From Chelativorans multitrophicus (GTDB lineage Bacteria > Pseudomonadota > Alphaproteobacteria > Rhizobiales > Rhizobiaceae), in NCBI RefSeq assembly GCF_011317445.1, contig NZ_JAAAPL010000001.1, forward strand, positions 2,065,001 to 2,129,000: a stretch of 64,000 bases of DNA, given 5' to 3'. Every line of letters begins with the position of its first letter. The stretch's first letter is position 1. Below are positions 28,146 through 36,881 of this stretch, one piece after another. The notes beneath the pieces are model-generated. The model had not been told where the DNA came from. It searched no databases and saw only the letters and a list, made by a program, of their open reading frames with translations. Made by a program: the position numbers and the translations under genes.

Positions 28146-29624
28146 ATGACCGCCACCCGCAACGAGATCCGTTTTCTCCTCAACGGCCTAAAGATCGTCC
28201 TGCGCGACCTCCGTCCCGGCCAGACCCTGCTCGATTATCTGCGGCTGAACCGCCGGCTGACCGGCACCAAGGAAGGATGTGCTGAAGGCGATTGCGGAGC
28301 CTGTACCGTCCTGGTCGGCCGCCTCTCCGGTGATGCCGTGATCTATGAAGGCGTTGATGCCTGCATTCGTTTCCTCGCTTCGCTTGATGGCTGCCATGTT
28401 GTCACCATCGAGCACCTGAAGCGCCCCGACGGCAGCCTCCACCCGGTCCAGCAGGCGCTGGTGCATCATCACGGCTCCCAATGCGGCTTCTGCACGCCGG
28501 GCATCGTGATGTCGCTCTACGCGCTCTGGATGCGCAATCCGCGTCCTTCCGATAAGGACATCGAGAAAGCGCTGCAGGGCAATCTCTGCCGCTGCACGGG
28601 CTACGAGCCCATTATGCGCGCCGCCCGCGCGATTTCCTCCTATGGCGAGCCTGCATCCGATCCGCTCGCGCTGGAGCGTGCGGCTATAATCGCCGAACTC
28701 AAGCGCATAAAGGATGGCACGCGCGTGGAGATCGGCACCGGCCAAGACCGTCTCGCGATCCCCGCGAGCGTCGATGATTTGGCCGATATTCTGGAAGCAG
28801 AGCCGGATACCACCATCGTCTCCGGTTCGACCGATGTCGGCCTGTGGGTGACGAAATTCATGCGCGAGATCGCGCCTGCGGTCTTCATCGGCGGGCTGGA
28901 TGAGCTCCGCACCGTCTCTCAAGAGGACGGGGTCATCACCATCGGCGCCGGCGTCAGCTACTCCGATGCCTTCTCCTATCTTTCAGACCGCATCCCTGCG
29001 CTTGGCCAGCTGATCGAACGCATCGGCGGGGATCAGGTGCGCAATATGGGCACGATCGGCGGTAATATCGCCAACGGCTCGCCCATCGGCGATACCCCGC
29101 CCCCGCTGATCGCGCTCGGGGCCACGCTGACGCTCCGCAAGGGGCAAAGCCGGCGAACGATCCCGCTGGAGGATTTCTTCATCGCCTATGGCAGGCAGGA
29201 TCGTCAGCCCGGCGAATTTGTCGAAGCCGTCCATGTCCCCTTGCCTGCGCCCGAGACGCGCTTTGCCGTCTGGAAAATTTCCAAGCGGCGCGATGAGGAC
29301 ATCACCGCGGTGCTCGGCGCCTTTGCCGTAACATTGGATGCGGATGGCACGGTGGCATCGGCCCGCATCGCCTATGGCGGCATGGCTGCCACACCGAAAC
29401 GCGCATTGGCCGTGGAAGCGGCACTTCACGGCAGGCCATGGACGATCGAGACCATTGAGCAAGCGCTGCCGGCCTATGAGCAGGATTTCACGCCCATAAG
29501 CGACATGCGCGCGTCTGCCGAATACCGCATGATGACCGCGAAGAACCTGCTGCGCCGCCTTTACCTTGAAACTTCCGGGGCGAGCGGGCCTGTTACGCTT
29601 CAAAGATACGAGGCGGTGGCATGA
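28146..29624 (+). CDS. xdhA: xanthine dehydrogenase small subunit (FeS/FAD)
   Basis: A 492-residue subunit that carries electrons from the molybdenum site to NAD+. Two [2Fe-2S] clusters are seen: the plant-type CAEGDCGACTVLVG and the second CGFCTPGIVMSLYAL with CRCTGYEPIMRAA. The FAD domain contains RNMGTIGGNIANGSPIGDTPP. The stop codon overlaps the xdhB start (ATGA). A 60-bp gap separates it from hiuH, with which it is probably cotranscribed. Confidence 0.96.
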   Translation: MTATRNEIRFLLNGLKIVLRDLRPGQTLLDYLRLNRRLTGTKEGCAEGDCGACTVLVGRLSGDAVIYEGVDACIRFLASLDGCHVVTIEHLKRPDGSLHPVQQALVHHHGSQCGFCTPGIVMSLYALWMRNPRPSDKDIEKALQGNLCRCTGYEPIMRAARAISSYGEPASDPLALERAAIIAELKRIKDGTRVEIGTGQDRLAIPASVDDLADILEAEPDTTIVSGSTDVGLWVTKFMREIAPAVFIGGLDELRTVSQEDGVITIGAGVSYSDAFSYLSDRIPALGQLIERIGGDQVRNMGTIGGNIANGSPIGDTPPPLIALGATLTLRKGQSRRTIPLEDFFIAYGRQDRQPGEFVEAVHVPLPAPETRFAVWKISKRRDEDITAVLGAFAVTLDADGTVASARIAYGGMAATPKRALAVEAALHGRPWTIETIEQALPAYEQDFTPISDMRASAEYRMMTAKNLLRRLYLETSGASGPVTLQRYEAVA

Positions 29625-31966
29625 ACAAACCCGCCGCTTCCGATTTTAGCTCCACGAAGATAACCGGCGGCGTGGCCACGGATCTCCGCCACGATTCCGC
29701 CCACAAGCACGTTACCGGCGAGGCCGTCTATATCGACGATATGCCGGAGCCTGCAGGCACGCTGCACGCCTATCTCGGCCTTTCCGCGATTGCCCACGGA
29801 ACCATTCGCGCAATAGACCTGTCTCAGGTTGAAGCCGCACCCGGCGTGGTTGCGGTGCTTGCCGCCCGGGACATCCCCGGCGAAAATGACATCAGTTCCA
29901 CCGGTCATCACGACGAGCCGATCTTCGCGGAAACGGAAGTACAGTTTTTCGGCCAGCCGATTTTCGCCGTCGTGGCAGAAACGCGTGAGGCTGCGCGGCG
30001 CGCCTGCCGTCTTGCGAAAATCGAATATGAGGAAAGGCCCGCGATCATCGATATCGCAGGAGCCGATCCGCAGAACCCCCGGCTTGTCACCAAGCCCTTG
30101 AAGCTTGAGCGCGGCGATGTGGAGAAGGCGCTTGGTGCCGCGCCCCGCCGCATCAACGGGCAAATGCGTGTGGGCGGGCAGGACCATTTCTATCTGGAAG
30201 GCCAGATCGCGCTCGCTGTCCCCGGAGAGGACCTGGATGTGACCGTCCATTCCTCGACCCAGCACCCTAGCGAAGTGCAGCACATGGTGGCTCACGCGCT
30301 GGGCGTCCCCTCACACGCCGTCACCGTTGAAGTGCGCAGGATGGGCGGCGGCTTCGGCGGAAAGGAGACACAGGCGAATCTCTTTGCCGCGGTGGCTGCG
30401 GTTGCCGCCAAGCGAACCGGCAGGCCGGTAAAGCTCCGCCCCGACCGCGACGACGATATGATCGCAACCGGCAAGCGCCACGATTTCCTGATCGATTACG
30501 ATGTGGGCTTCGATGATCAGGGCAACATTCTGGCCGTCGACCTCAGATATGCGGCGCGCTGCGGTTTCTCGGCCGATCTCTCCGGGCCGGTGACAGACCG
30601 CGCGCTCTTCCACTGCGACAACGCCTATTTCTATCCCGCCGTGCGCGCGCTCTCCGCGCCGCTCTACACCAATACGGTTTCCAACACGGCCTTCCGGGGC
30701 TTCGGCGGGCCTCAAGGTATGGTCGGCGCGGAACGCGTCATTGAGGAAATCGCCTTCGCGGTTCGCAAGGACCCGCTCGAAATCCGCAAGAAGAATTTCT
30801 ATGGCGAAACGGAACGCAACGTCACGCCCTACCACCAGACGGTCGAGGACAACATCATCCACCGCCTGGTGAGCGGGCTGGAGGAAAGTGCGGATTATGC
30901 CGCCCGCCGCGGCGCCATAGCCGAATTCAATGCGGGAAGTGCAATCGTAAAGCGCGGCATCGCGCTTACGCCCGTCAAGTTCGGCATTTCCTTCACCGCC
31001 ACCCATTTCAACCAGGCGGGCGCGCTGGTGCATGTCTATACGGATGGCTCGGTACACCTGAACCACGGCGGCACCGAAATGGGCCAGGGCCTCTACGTGA
31101 AAGTGGCGCAGGTCGTGGCGGAAGAGTTCCAAATCGATATCGACCGGGTAAAAATCACCGCGACGACGACAGGCAAGGTGCCAAACACCTCCGCTACCGC
31201 AGCTTCCTCCGGCTCCGATCTGAACGGCATGGCGGCGCAGAACGCCGCCCGCCAGATCAAAGATCGCCTCATCGATTTCGCCATCGGACGCTATGATGTG
31301 CCCCGCGAGCAGGTGGTTTTCCTTCCCAACCGCGTCCGCGTCGGCAATCAGGAGATCCCCTTCCCTGATCTCATCCGCCAGGCCTATGAGGCGCGCATCC
31401 AGCTTTCCGCCGCCGGATTCTACAAGACGCCGAAGATCCACTGGGACCGCGAGAAGGGCCGAGGGCATCCCTTCTACTATTTCGCCTATGGCGCCGCCTG
31501 CACGGAGGTTTCCGTCGACACGCTGACCGGCGAATATATGGTGGAGCGGGTGGATATCCTGCACGAGACGGGCCGTTCACTGAACCCCGCGATCGACCTC
31601 GGCCAGATCGAGGGCGGCTTCATTCAAGGCGTAGGATGGCTCACCACGGAAGAGCTGGTCTGGGATGAGAAGGGCATGCTTCGCACCCATGCACCCTCGA
31701 CCTACAAGATCCCGCTCGCTTCGGACCGGCCGAAAATCTTCAATGTGAAGCTTGCCGATTGGGCGGAAAACGCCGAGCCCACGATCCACCGTTCCAAGGC
31801 GGTCGGCGAGCCGCCCTTCATGCTGGCGATCTCCGCGCTGCACGCACTCTCCGACGCCGTTGCGAGCGTGGCGGACCACAGGATCTGCCCGCGCCTCGAT
31901 GCTCCTGCCACGCCCGAGCGCGTGCTGATGGCCGTGGAACGATTGAAGGCGGAGGCGGGGCGGTAG
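29621..31966 (+). CDS. xdhB: xanthine dehydrogenase large subunit (molybdenum cofactor)
   Basis: A 781-residue catalytic subunit that oxidises hypoxanthine and xanthine to urate. Features include the N-terminal HKHVTGEAVYIDDMPEPAGT, the cofactor-binding MGGGFGGKETQANLFAA, the substrate-binding TAFRGFGGPQGMVG, and near the C-terminus the catalytic Glu in SKAVGEPPFMLAISALHAL. Length is normal for bacterial XdhB. It overlaps xdhA by four bases. Confidence 0.96.
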   Translation: MNKPAASDFSSTKITGGVATDLRHDSAHKHVTGEAVYIDDMPEPAGTLHAYLGLSAIAHGTIRAIDLSQVEAAPGVVAVLAARDIPGENDISSTGHHDEPIFAETEVQFFGQPIFAVVAETREAARRACRLAKIEYEERPAIIDIAGADPQNPRLVTKPLKLERGDVEKALGAAPRRINGQMRVGGQDHFYLEGQIALAVPGEDLDVTVHSSTQHPSEVQHMVAHALGVPSHAVTVEVRRMGGGFGGKETQANLFAAVAAVAAKRTGRPVKLRPDRDDDMIATGKRHDFLIDYDVGFDDQGNILAVDLRYAARCGFSADLSGPVTDRALFHCDNAYFYPAVRALSAPLYTNTVSNTAFRGFGGPQGMVGAERVIEEIAFAVRKDPLEIRKKNFYGETERNVTPYHQTVEDNIIHRLVSGLEESADYAARRGAIAEFNAGSAIVKRGIALTPVKFGISFTATHFNQAGALVHVYTDGSVHLNHGGTEMGQGLYVKVAQVVAEEFQIDIDRVKITATTTGKVPNTSATAASSGSDLNGMAAQNAARQIKDRLIDFAIGRYDVPREQVVFLPNRVRVGNQEIPFPDLIRQAYEARIQLSAAGFYKTPKIHWDREKGRGHPFYYFAYGAACTEVSVDTLTGEYMVERVDILHETGRSLNPAIDLGQIEGGFIQGVGWLTTEELVWDEKGMLRTHAPSTYKIPLASDRPKIFNVKLADWAENAEPTIHRSKAVGEPPFMLAISALHALSDAVASVADHRICPRLDAPATPERVLMAVERLKAEAGR

Positions 31967-32016
31967 AATACTCGGCCTTGGCCTACTATTGTTCTGAAAT
32001 GCTTTCGCTGTACATC

Positions 32017-32175
32017 ACCCCCCTCTGCCCTGCCGGGCATCTCCCCCTCAAGGGGGGAGATTGGCTGGCCGTAACCCTGGCTCCAACTTTTCGGCGCTGC
32101 AGGCAATCGCGAGGCAGCAATGAAAGCATAATCTCCCCCCTTGAGGGGGAAATGCCCGGCAGGGCAGAGGGGGGT
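32017..32175. repeat. inverted pair of 46-bp GC-rich palindromic repeats between xdhB and xdhC
   Basis: Two 46-bp copies in opposite orientation (32017-32062 and 32130-32175) differ at one base and are separated by 67 bp. Each copy contains two hairpins: TGCCC-TGCC-GGGCA and CTCCCCC-TCAAG-GGGGGAG. Such short palindromic units recur in intergenic spaces of Hyphomicrobiales genomes. The second copy ends 8 bp before the xdhC ATG, so its G-tract sits in the Shine-Dalgarno position. Confidence 0.85.
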
Positions 32176-32183
32176 ATTGGCGC

Positions 32184-32999
32184 ATGCAGGCTGCTGCTTT
32201 CATGATTGCCCTCTCAAAGAGCCTTGCCACTTTCCTCGACGCCGCCCCCGTCGCCCTGATCAGCGTGACGGAAGCAAAAGGCTCGACCCCGCGTGAGAAG
32301 GGCGCGTGGATGCTCGTTTCGCCCGAAAAGACCTTCGGCACGATCGGCGGTGGACAGCTCGAATTCCTTGCGATTGCCAAGGCGCGCGAGCTGATTTCGG
32401 CAAACACCGCCAGCGGCGCAATGGATATCCCCTTGGGTCCGGAGATCGGCCAGTGCTGCGGCGGCCGCGTCAATTTGGACATCCGTATTGCCGACGCGCG
32501 GGATCGCTCCGCAATCCTGAAGCGCGCGCAAGAGGAGGACCATGCCCGGCCACATGTCTATCTTCTCGGCGGCGGCCATGTGGGACACGCCCTTGCCGAC
32601 GCGCTTGCCCTTCTGCCCCTGCGCACCGTGCTGGTCGAGACTCGGGCCGAAGCTATCGAAGATCTGCCGCCCGAGGTGGAAACGAGACTGACGCCCGTGC
32701 CGGAAGAGGTTATCCGCGAAGCGCCGCCGCATTCGGCCTTCATCATCCTGACCCACGACCATGCGCTGGATTTCCTCCTCGCCGCCGAAGCCTTGGCCCG
32801 CGAAGATGCCTCCTATGTCGGCATGATCGGCTCGAAGACGAAGAAGGCTACCTTCAGAAGCTGGTATTTGAAAAACGGCGGCGAGGAGCCGCGCCTTTCC
32901 CGGCTCATCACACCTATCGGAGGCGAAACGGTTCGCGACAAGCGACCCGCTGTCATCGCCGCCATGACGGCAGCAGAGGTGATGCGGGCGCTGAGCTGA
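32184..32999 (+). CDS. xdhC: xanthine dehydrogenase accessory protein XdhC
   Basis: A 271-residue XdhC, the factor that delivers sulfurated molybdenum cofactor to xanthine dehydrogenase. Features are the N-terminal VTEAKGSTPREKGAWMLV, TIGGGQLEFLAIAKAREL, GQCCGGRVNLD, and the Rossmann part YLLGGGHVGHALADALA, with VGMIGSKTKKATF. The start at ATG 32184 uses a G-rich run from the adjacent repeat; ATG 32202 is an alternative. The repeat pair separates it from xdhB, which may lower its expression. Confidence 0.93.
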   Translation: MQAAAFMIALSKSLATFLDAAPVALISVTEAKGSTPREKGAWMLVSPEKTFGTIGGGQLEFLAIAKARELISANTASGAMDIPLGPEIGQCCGGRVNLDIRIADARDRSAILKRAQEEDHARPHVYLLGGGHVGHALADALALLPLRTVLVETRAEAIEDLPPEVETRLTPVPEEVIREAPPHSAFIILTHDHALDFLLAAEALAREDASYVGMIGSKTKKATFRSWYLKNGGEEPRLSRLITPIGGETVRDKRPAVIAAMTAAEVMRALS

Positions 33000-33920
33000 T
33001 CACCGCCCCCTCAAAATCTCCTCGATCATGCGCTGGCAACGCTCGGCCATGAAATCCACCAGCAGACGCACCTTGGGATCCTGCAGCTTCTTGTGCGGAT
33101 AGACCGCCGCCAGCGTAACCGTTGTCGGCGGTGTTTTGGCCAGAATGATCTTGAGCCGTCCGTCACGGATGAAAGGCTCGATCTCGAAGCGTGGCTTATT
33201 GATGATCCCGTGGCCGGCGAGCGCCCAGCCGGTGATCACATCGCCATCATCCGTGTCGAAAGGCCCGCGCACCTCGAATTTCTTCGGCCCCTCCGGCGTC
33301 GCCAGCGTCCAGAAATACTCACGCACGCCGGGGAAGCGAAGCATCAGGCAATCGTGCTGTTCCTCCACCAGTTGCTCCGGCCGCTCGGGCTCCCCGCGCC
33401 GTTCAAGATAAACGGGCGAAGCCGCCAGCACCCGCTCGCAATCCATGATGCCGCGCATGCGGAGGCTTGAATTTTCCAGGAGCCCCAGCTTGAAAGCGAC
33501 ATCGATCCCCTCACGCATGATGTCCACGTCACGGTCCGAAAGCCTGAGCCTCACCTCAATCTGCGGATAGCGCTCACGGAATTCCGGAATGCCGCTGGCG
33601 ATCAGGCGTTTACCGAGACCGAGCGGCGCCGTCACACGGATCGTGCCGCGCGGCTGGCCGGAAAGCGCGGCCACGGCCCCTTCAGCCTCGTCCAAGGCTT
33701 CAAGCACCCTCTTGGCGCCGTCATAGAAGACACGGCCATGTTCCGTCGCGGTGAGCTGCCGTGTCGTGCGGTTGAGCAACCGCACGCCGAGATGCTTTTC
33801 CAATTCCTTGATGCGGTTGGATGCAACCGCAGGCGAGATGCGCAGGTCGCGCCCTGCCGCCGAAAGGCCCCCCAGTTCCACCACACGCACGAAAACAGCA
33901 AGATTGTCCAGATAAGCCAT
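33000..33920 (-). CDS. LysR family regulator, likely of the purine island
   Basis: A 306-residue LysR-type regulator. The N-terminal winged helix (YLDNLAVFVRVVELGGLSAAGRDLRISPAVASNRIKELE) precedes an effector domain with a periplasmic-binding fold. ATG 33920 is preferred over TTG 33932. It sits inside the urate cluster, ending at the base after the xdhC stop and reading away from puuD. Its divergent region with puuD carries a motif shared with the puuE/hiuH region, so it is a plausible regulator of the island. The inducer (perhaps urate or xanthine) is inferred. Confidence 0.85.
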   Translation of the reverse strand: MAYLDNLAVFVRVVELGGLSAAGRDLRISPAVASNRIKELEKHLGVRLLNRTTRQLTATEHGRVFYDGAKRVLEALDEAEGAVAALSGQPRGTIRVTAPLGLGKRLIASGIPEFRERYPQIEVRLRLSDRDVDIMREGIDVAFKLGLLENSSLRMRGIMDCERVLAASPVYLERRGEPERPEQLVEEQHDCLMLRFPGVREYFWTLATPEGPKKFEVRGPFDTDDGDVITGWALAGHGIINKPRFEIEPFIRDGRLKIILAKTPPTTVTLAAVYPHKKLQDPKVRLLVDFMAERCQRMIEEILRGR

Positions 33921-33956
33921 GACGCCTATCAAACCGACAGCTCTGCGATTTTCCAG

Positions 33957-33971
33957 AAAAATTTGAAAGTC
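33957..33971. promoter_or_regulatory. 15-bp motif shared with the puuE/hiuH promoter
   Basis: AAAAATTTGAAAGTC, identical to 27615-27629. It lies 36 bp from the LysR start and 76 bp from the puuD start in their divergent region. The outer palindrome arms of the other copy are only partly kept here. It is a likely binding site for the adjacent LysR regulator. Confidence 0.55.
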
Positions 33972-34047
33972 ATCGTGCTCTCCATCTCTTTTCCTTTAGA
34001 GCAGAAGCCGTAAGCTTGCCTCAGAAGCCGGAAATGGGAGCGGGCAT

Positions 34048-35262
34048 TTGAACGATTTCGCCGTAATATGGGAGTGGCTGTCCTCCGCGGTGCGCTGGCT
34101 GCATGTGGTGACCGCCATCGCCTGGATCGGCTCGTCCTTCTACTTCATCGCTCTGGATTTGGGCCTGGTGAAGCGCCCCGGCCTGCCCGAAGGCGTTTCC
34201 GGCGAGGAATGGCAGGTGCATGGCGGCGGCTTTTACCACATCCAGAAATACATGGTCGCGCCGGCCTACCTGCCCGAGCATTTGACCTGGTTCAAATGGG
34301 AGTCCTACTCCACCTGGCTATCAGGCTTCGCCTTGCTTGCCATCGTCTATTATGCCGGGGCGGATCTTTACCTGATCGATCGTAACGTGCTCGACGTCTC
34401 CGCACCGGTTGCGATCCTGATCTCGCTTGCCTCCATCAGCCTCGGCTGGCTTCTTTACGACGCGCTCTGCAAGTCGCCGCTGGGCAAGAGCGATACCGGC
34501 CTGATGCTCGTTCTCTATGCGATCCTCGTCGCGATGAGCTGGGGCTACACCCAGATCTTCACCGGCCGTGCCGCCTTCCTTCATCTCGGCGCCTTCACCG
34601 CCACCATCATGTCGGCCAACGTATTCCTGCTCATCATCCCCAACCAGAAGATCGTGGTGGCTGACATGAACGCCGGCCGCACGCCGGACCCAAAACTGGG
34701 CATGCAGGCCAAGCAGCGCTCGCTGCACAACAATTATCTCACCCTGCCGGTGATTTTCCTGATGCTGTCGAACCACTACCCGCTGGCTTTCGCCACCCGG
34801 TTCAACTGGATCATCGCCTCGCTGGTCTTCATTATCGGCGTCCTGATTCGGCATTTTTTCAACACGCGCCACGCGCGAAAGGGCAACCCGCACTGGACCT
34901 GGGCGGCCGCCACCATCCTTTTCGTCATCATCATGTGGCTCTCCACCGTGCCTCAGATTTTGACGGGAGAACGCCGGATTTCGGCGACCGAAGAGCGCTT
35001 CATCGCCTCCACCCATTTCCCCGCCGTGCGCGATACGGTGATGGGGCGCTGCGCCATGTGCCATGCGGCTGAGCCCGGCTATGAGGGCATCCATGCGGCT
35101 CCAAAGGACGTGGCGCTGGATTCGGATGCCGCGATTGCCGCCCACGCCCGCGAAATCTATCTTCAGGCGGGGCTGAGCCACGCCATGCCGCCCGGCAACG
35201 TCTCCGGCATTACCGAAGACGAGCGGCGCCTGCTCGTCACCTGGTTCGAGGAAGCACGCTGA
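34048..35262 (+). CDS. puuD: membrane urate oxidase PuuD with C-terminal cytochrome c domain
   Basis: A 404-residue integral membrane protein converting urate to 5-hydroxyisourate. The N-terminal part (to about 305) has seven to eight helices typical of the DUF989 urate hydroxylase family (WLHVVTAIAWIGSSFYFIALD, HGGGFYHIQKYMVAP, HLGAFTATIMSANVF). The C-terminal 95 residues contain the heme site CAMCHAAEPG and a distal Met in LSHAMPPGNV, a cytochrome c domain. The start is TTG 34048 (GGGAG 7 nt upstream); no in-frame ATG precedes the first helix. It replaces soluble uricase, feeding electrons to the respiratory chain. Confidence 0.93.
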   Translation: MNDFAVIWEWLSSAVRWLHVVTAIAWIGSSFYFIALDLGLVKRPGLPEGVSGEEWQVHGGGFYHIQKYMVAPAYLPEHLTWFKWESYSTWLSGFALLAIVYYAGADLYLIDRNVLDVSAPVAILISLASISLGWLLYDALCKSPLGKSDTGLMLVLYAILVAMSWGYTQIFTGRAAFLHLGAFTATIMSANVFLLIIPNQKIVVADMNAGRTPDPKLGMQAKQRSLHNNYLTLPVIFLMLSNHYPLAFATRFNWIIASLVFIIGVLIRHFFNTRHARKGNPHWTWAAATILFVIIMWLSTVPQILTGERRISATEERFIASTHFPAVRDTVMGRCAMCHAAEPGYEGIHAAPKDVALDSDAAIAAHAREIYLQAGLSHAMPPGNVSGITEDERRLLVTWFEEAR

Positions 35263-35284
35263 ACATGCGCGAAAGGCAAGTTTG

Positions 35285-36589
35285 ATGACGAGAACGCTGA
35301 TCCGCGCGCGCCTGCTCACATTTCTCGGCGAACCGCAGGGGCCCGACGACCATTCCTCCTACCGGTACGAAGAGGATGGCGCGGTCCTGGTGGACGGCGG
35401 CGTTATCCTCAATGTCGGCACCTACGCCGAAATCGCGCCCGCCGCCGCCGGCGCTAGGGTCATCGATCACCGCCCGCATCTCCTTATGCCTGGTTTCATC
35501 GACCCTCACGCCCATTTTCCGCAGATGCAGGTGATCGCGAGCTACGGGGCGGAGCTTCTCACCTGGCTCAACACCTATACCTTCCCCGCCGAATCCGAGT
35601 TCGGCGATGCGGACCACGCGGCGCGCATTGCCTCCGCCTTCCTGGACGAGATGGTGCGGCAGGGCACAACCACTTCTGCTGTCTACTGCACCGTCCACCC
35701 GCAATCCGCCGAAGCCTTCTTTGCCGAAGCCCATCGCCGCAACATGCGCGTCCTCGCCGGTAAGGTGATGATGGACCGCAATGCGCCCGAAGCGCTTACC
35801 GACACACCGCAATCGAGCTATGACGATACCAAGGCGCTGATCGCCAAGTGGCATGGCAAGAGCCGGCTCCATTATGCGATCACGCCGCGCTTTGCCATCA
35901 CCTCAAGCCCGGAGCAGATGGAGGTGGCGCAGGCGCTGGCCGCCGAACATCCCGACCTACACATCCAGACCCATCTTTCGGAAAACCACGCCGAGATCGC
36001 CCTTTCCTGCGAGCTCTATCCCGATTGCGCCGATTACACGGCCATTTACGAGAAATATGGTCTCACCGGCCCGAAGAGCCTGTTCGGCCACTGCATTCAC
36101 CTTTCGGAACGCGAAGCCGATGCGCTTTCCGATTCAGGCTCCGTCGCTGTCTTCTGCCCTACGTCAAACCTCTTCCTCGGCTCCGGAATGTTCGATTATT
36201 TCCGTTATCGCCGTCGCGAAGGGCCGCTGCGCATTGCCATGGCCACCGATACGGGCGGCGGTACGAGCTATTCCATGCTGCGCACCATGGATGAGGGCTA
36301 CAAGGTCATCGCCTCCCATGGCGAGAAGCTCAATCCCCTCGCCTCCTTCTGGCAGGTCACCCGCGGCAATGCCGAAGCCTTGTCGCTCGCCCACCACATC
36401 GGCACGCTGGAGCCCGGCACAGATGCGGATTTCGTCCTCCTCGATGCCAACGCCACCCCCGCCATGCGGCTGCGCATGGAGCGCGCGAAGACTCTGGCCG
36501 AAGAGCTTTTCGTGCTGCAAACCCTGGGCGATGATCGCGCTGTGGTGGAGACTTATGTGGCGGGAAAAGCGGTGAAGGGCGGGTTGTGA
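35285..36589 (+). CDS. guaD: guanine deaminase
   Basis: A 434-residue amidohydrolase converting guanine to xanthine. Features are the metal-binding PGFIDPHAHFPQMQVIASYG, the GuaD signature LAGKVMMDRNAPE, THLSENHAEIALSCELYP with the metal-ligand His, and TDTGGGTSYSMLRTMDEGY. It is 22 bp past puuD in the same direction. ATG 35285 is preferred to TTG 35282. It supplies xanthine to XdhAB. Confidence 0.94.
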   Translation: MTRTLIRARLLTFLGEPQGPDDHSSYRYEEDGAVLVDGGVILNVGTYAEIAPAAAGARVIDHRPHLLMPGFIDPHAHFPQMQVIASYGAELLTWLNTYTFPAESEFGDADHAARIASAFLDEMVRQGTTTSAVYCTVHPQSAEAFFAEAHRRNMRVLAGKVMMDRNAPEALTDTPQSSYDDTKALIAKWHGKSRLHYAITPRFAITSSPEQMEVAQALAAEHPDLHIQTHLSENHAEIALSCELYPDCADYTAIYEKYGLTGPKSLFGHCIHLSEREADALSDSGSVAVFCPTSNLFLGSGMFDYFRYRRREGPLRIAMATDTGGGTSYSMLRTMDEGYKVIASHGEKLNPLASFWQVTRGNAEALSLAHHIGTLEPGTDADFVLLDANATPAMRLRMERAKTLAEELFVLQTLGDDRAVVETYVAGKAVKGGL

Positions 36590-36675
36590 TCTGCTGTAAG
36601 CAATCCATTGCACACACCGGGAAATTAAAGCTACCAAGCTCTTTGATTTGAGCGGTCGTGATTTGGGACCGCTCT

Positions 36676-36794
36676 GGCATGGATCCTCCGGTCAAGCCCG
36701 AGGATGACGAACGCAGGAAATGGCGGCAAGTCGTCAGTGTTGGCGGAAGCCTCTCCTCTTCGTCATCCTCGGGCTTGACCCGAGGATCCATGCC
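36676..36794. repeat. inverted pair of 36-bp repeats between guaD and the glycerate kinase gene
   Basis: Copies at 36676-36711 and 36759-36794 are in opposite orientation and differ at one base. The unit contains GGATCCTCnGGTCAAGCCC and GAGGATGACG, a unit different from the one near xdhC. The repeats occupy most of the 292-bp gap. Confidence 0.8.
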
Positions 36795-36881
36795 TGACCA
36801 TCGACACCCCGCCAACGGCCGCTTAAGAGCATTCACAGAGGCTCTTGTCGGACGACAAGGGTTGGAAATCGGGAGGCTTTC

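Noticed and set aside
30311-31564. Minus-strand open frame of 417 codons across xdhB
   Set aside because: Antisense shadow of xdhB, without a ribosome-binding site or protein family.
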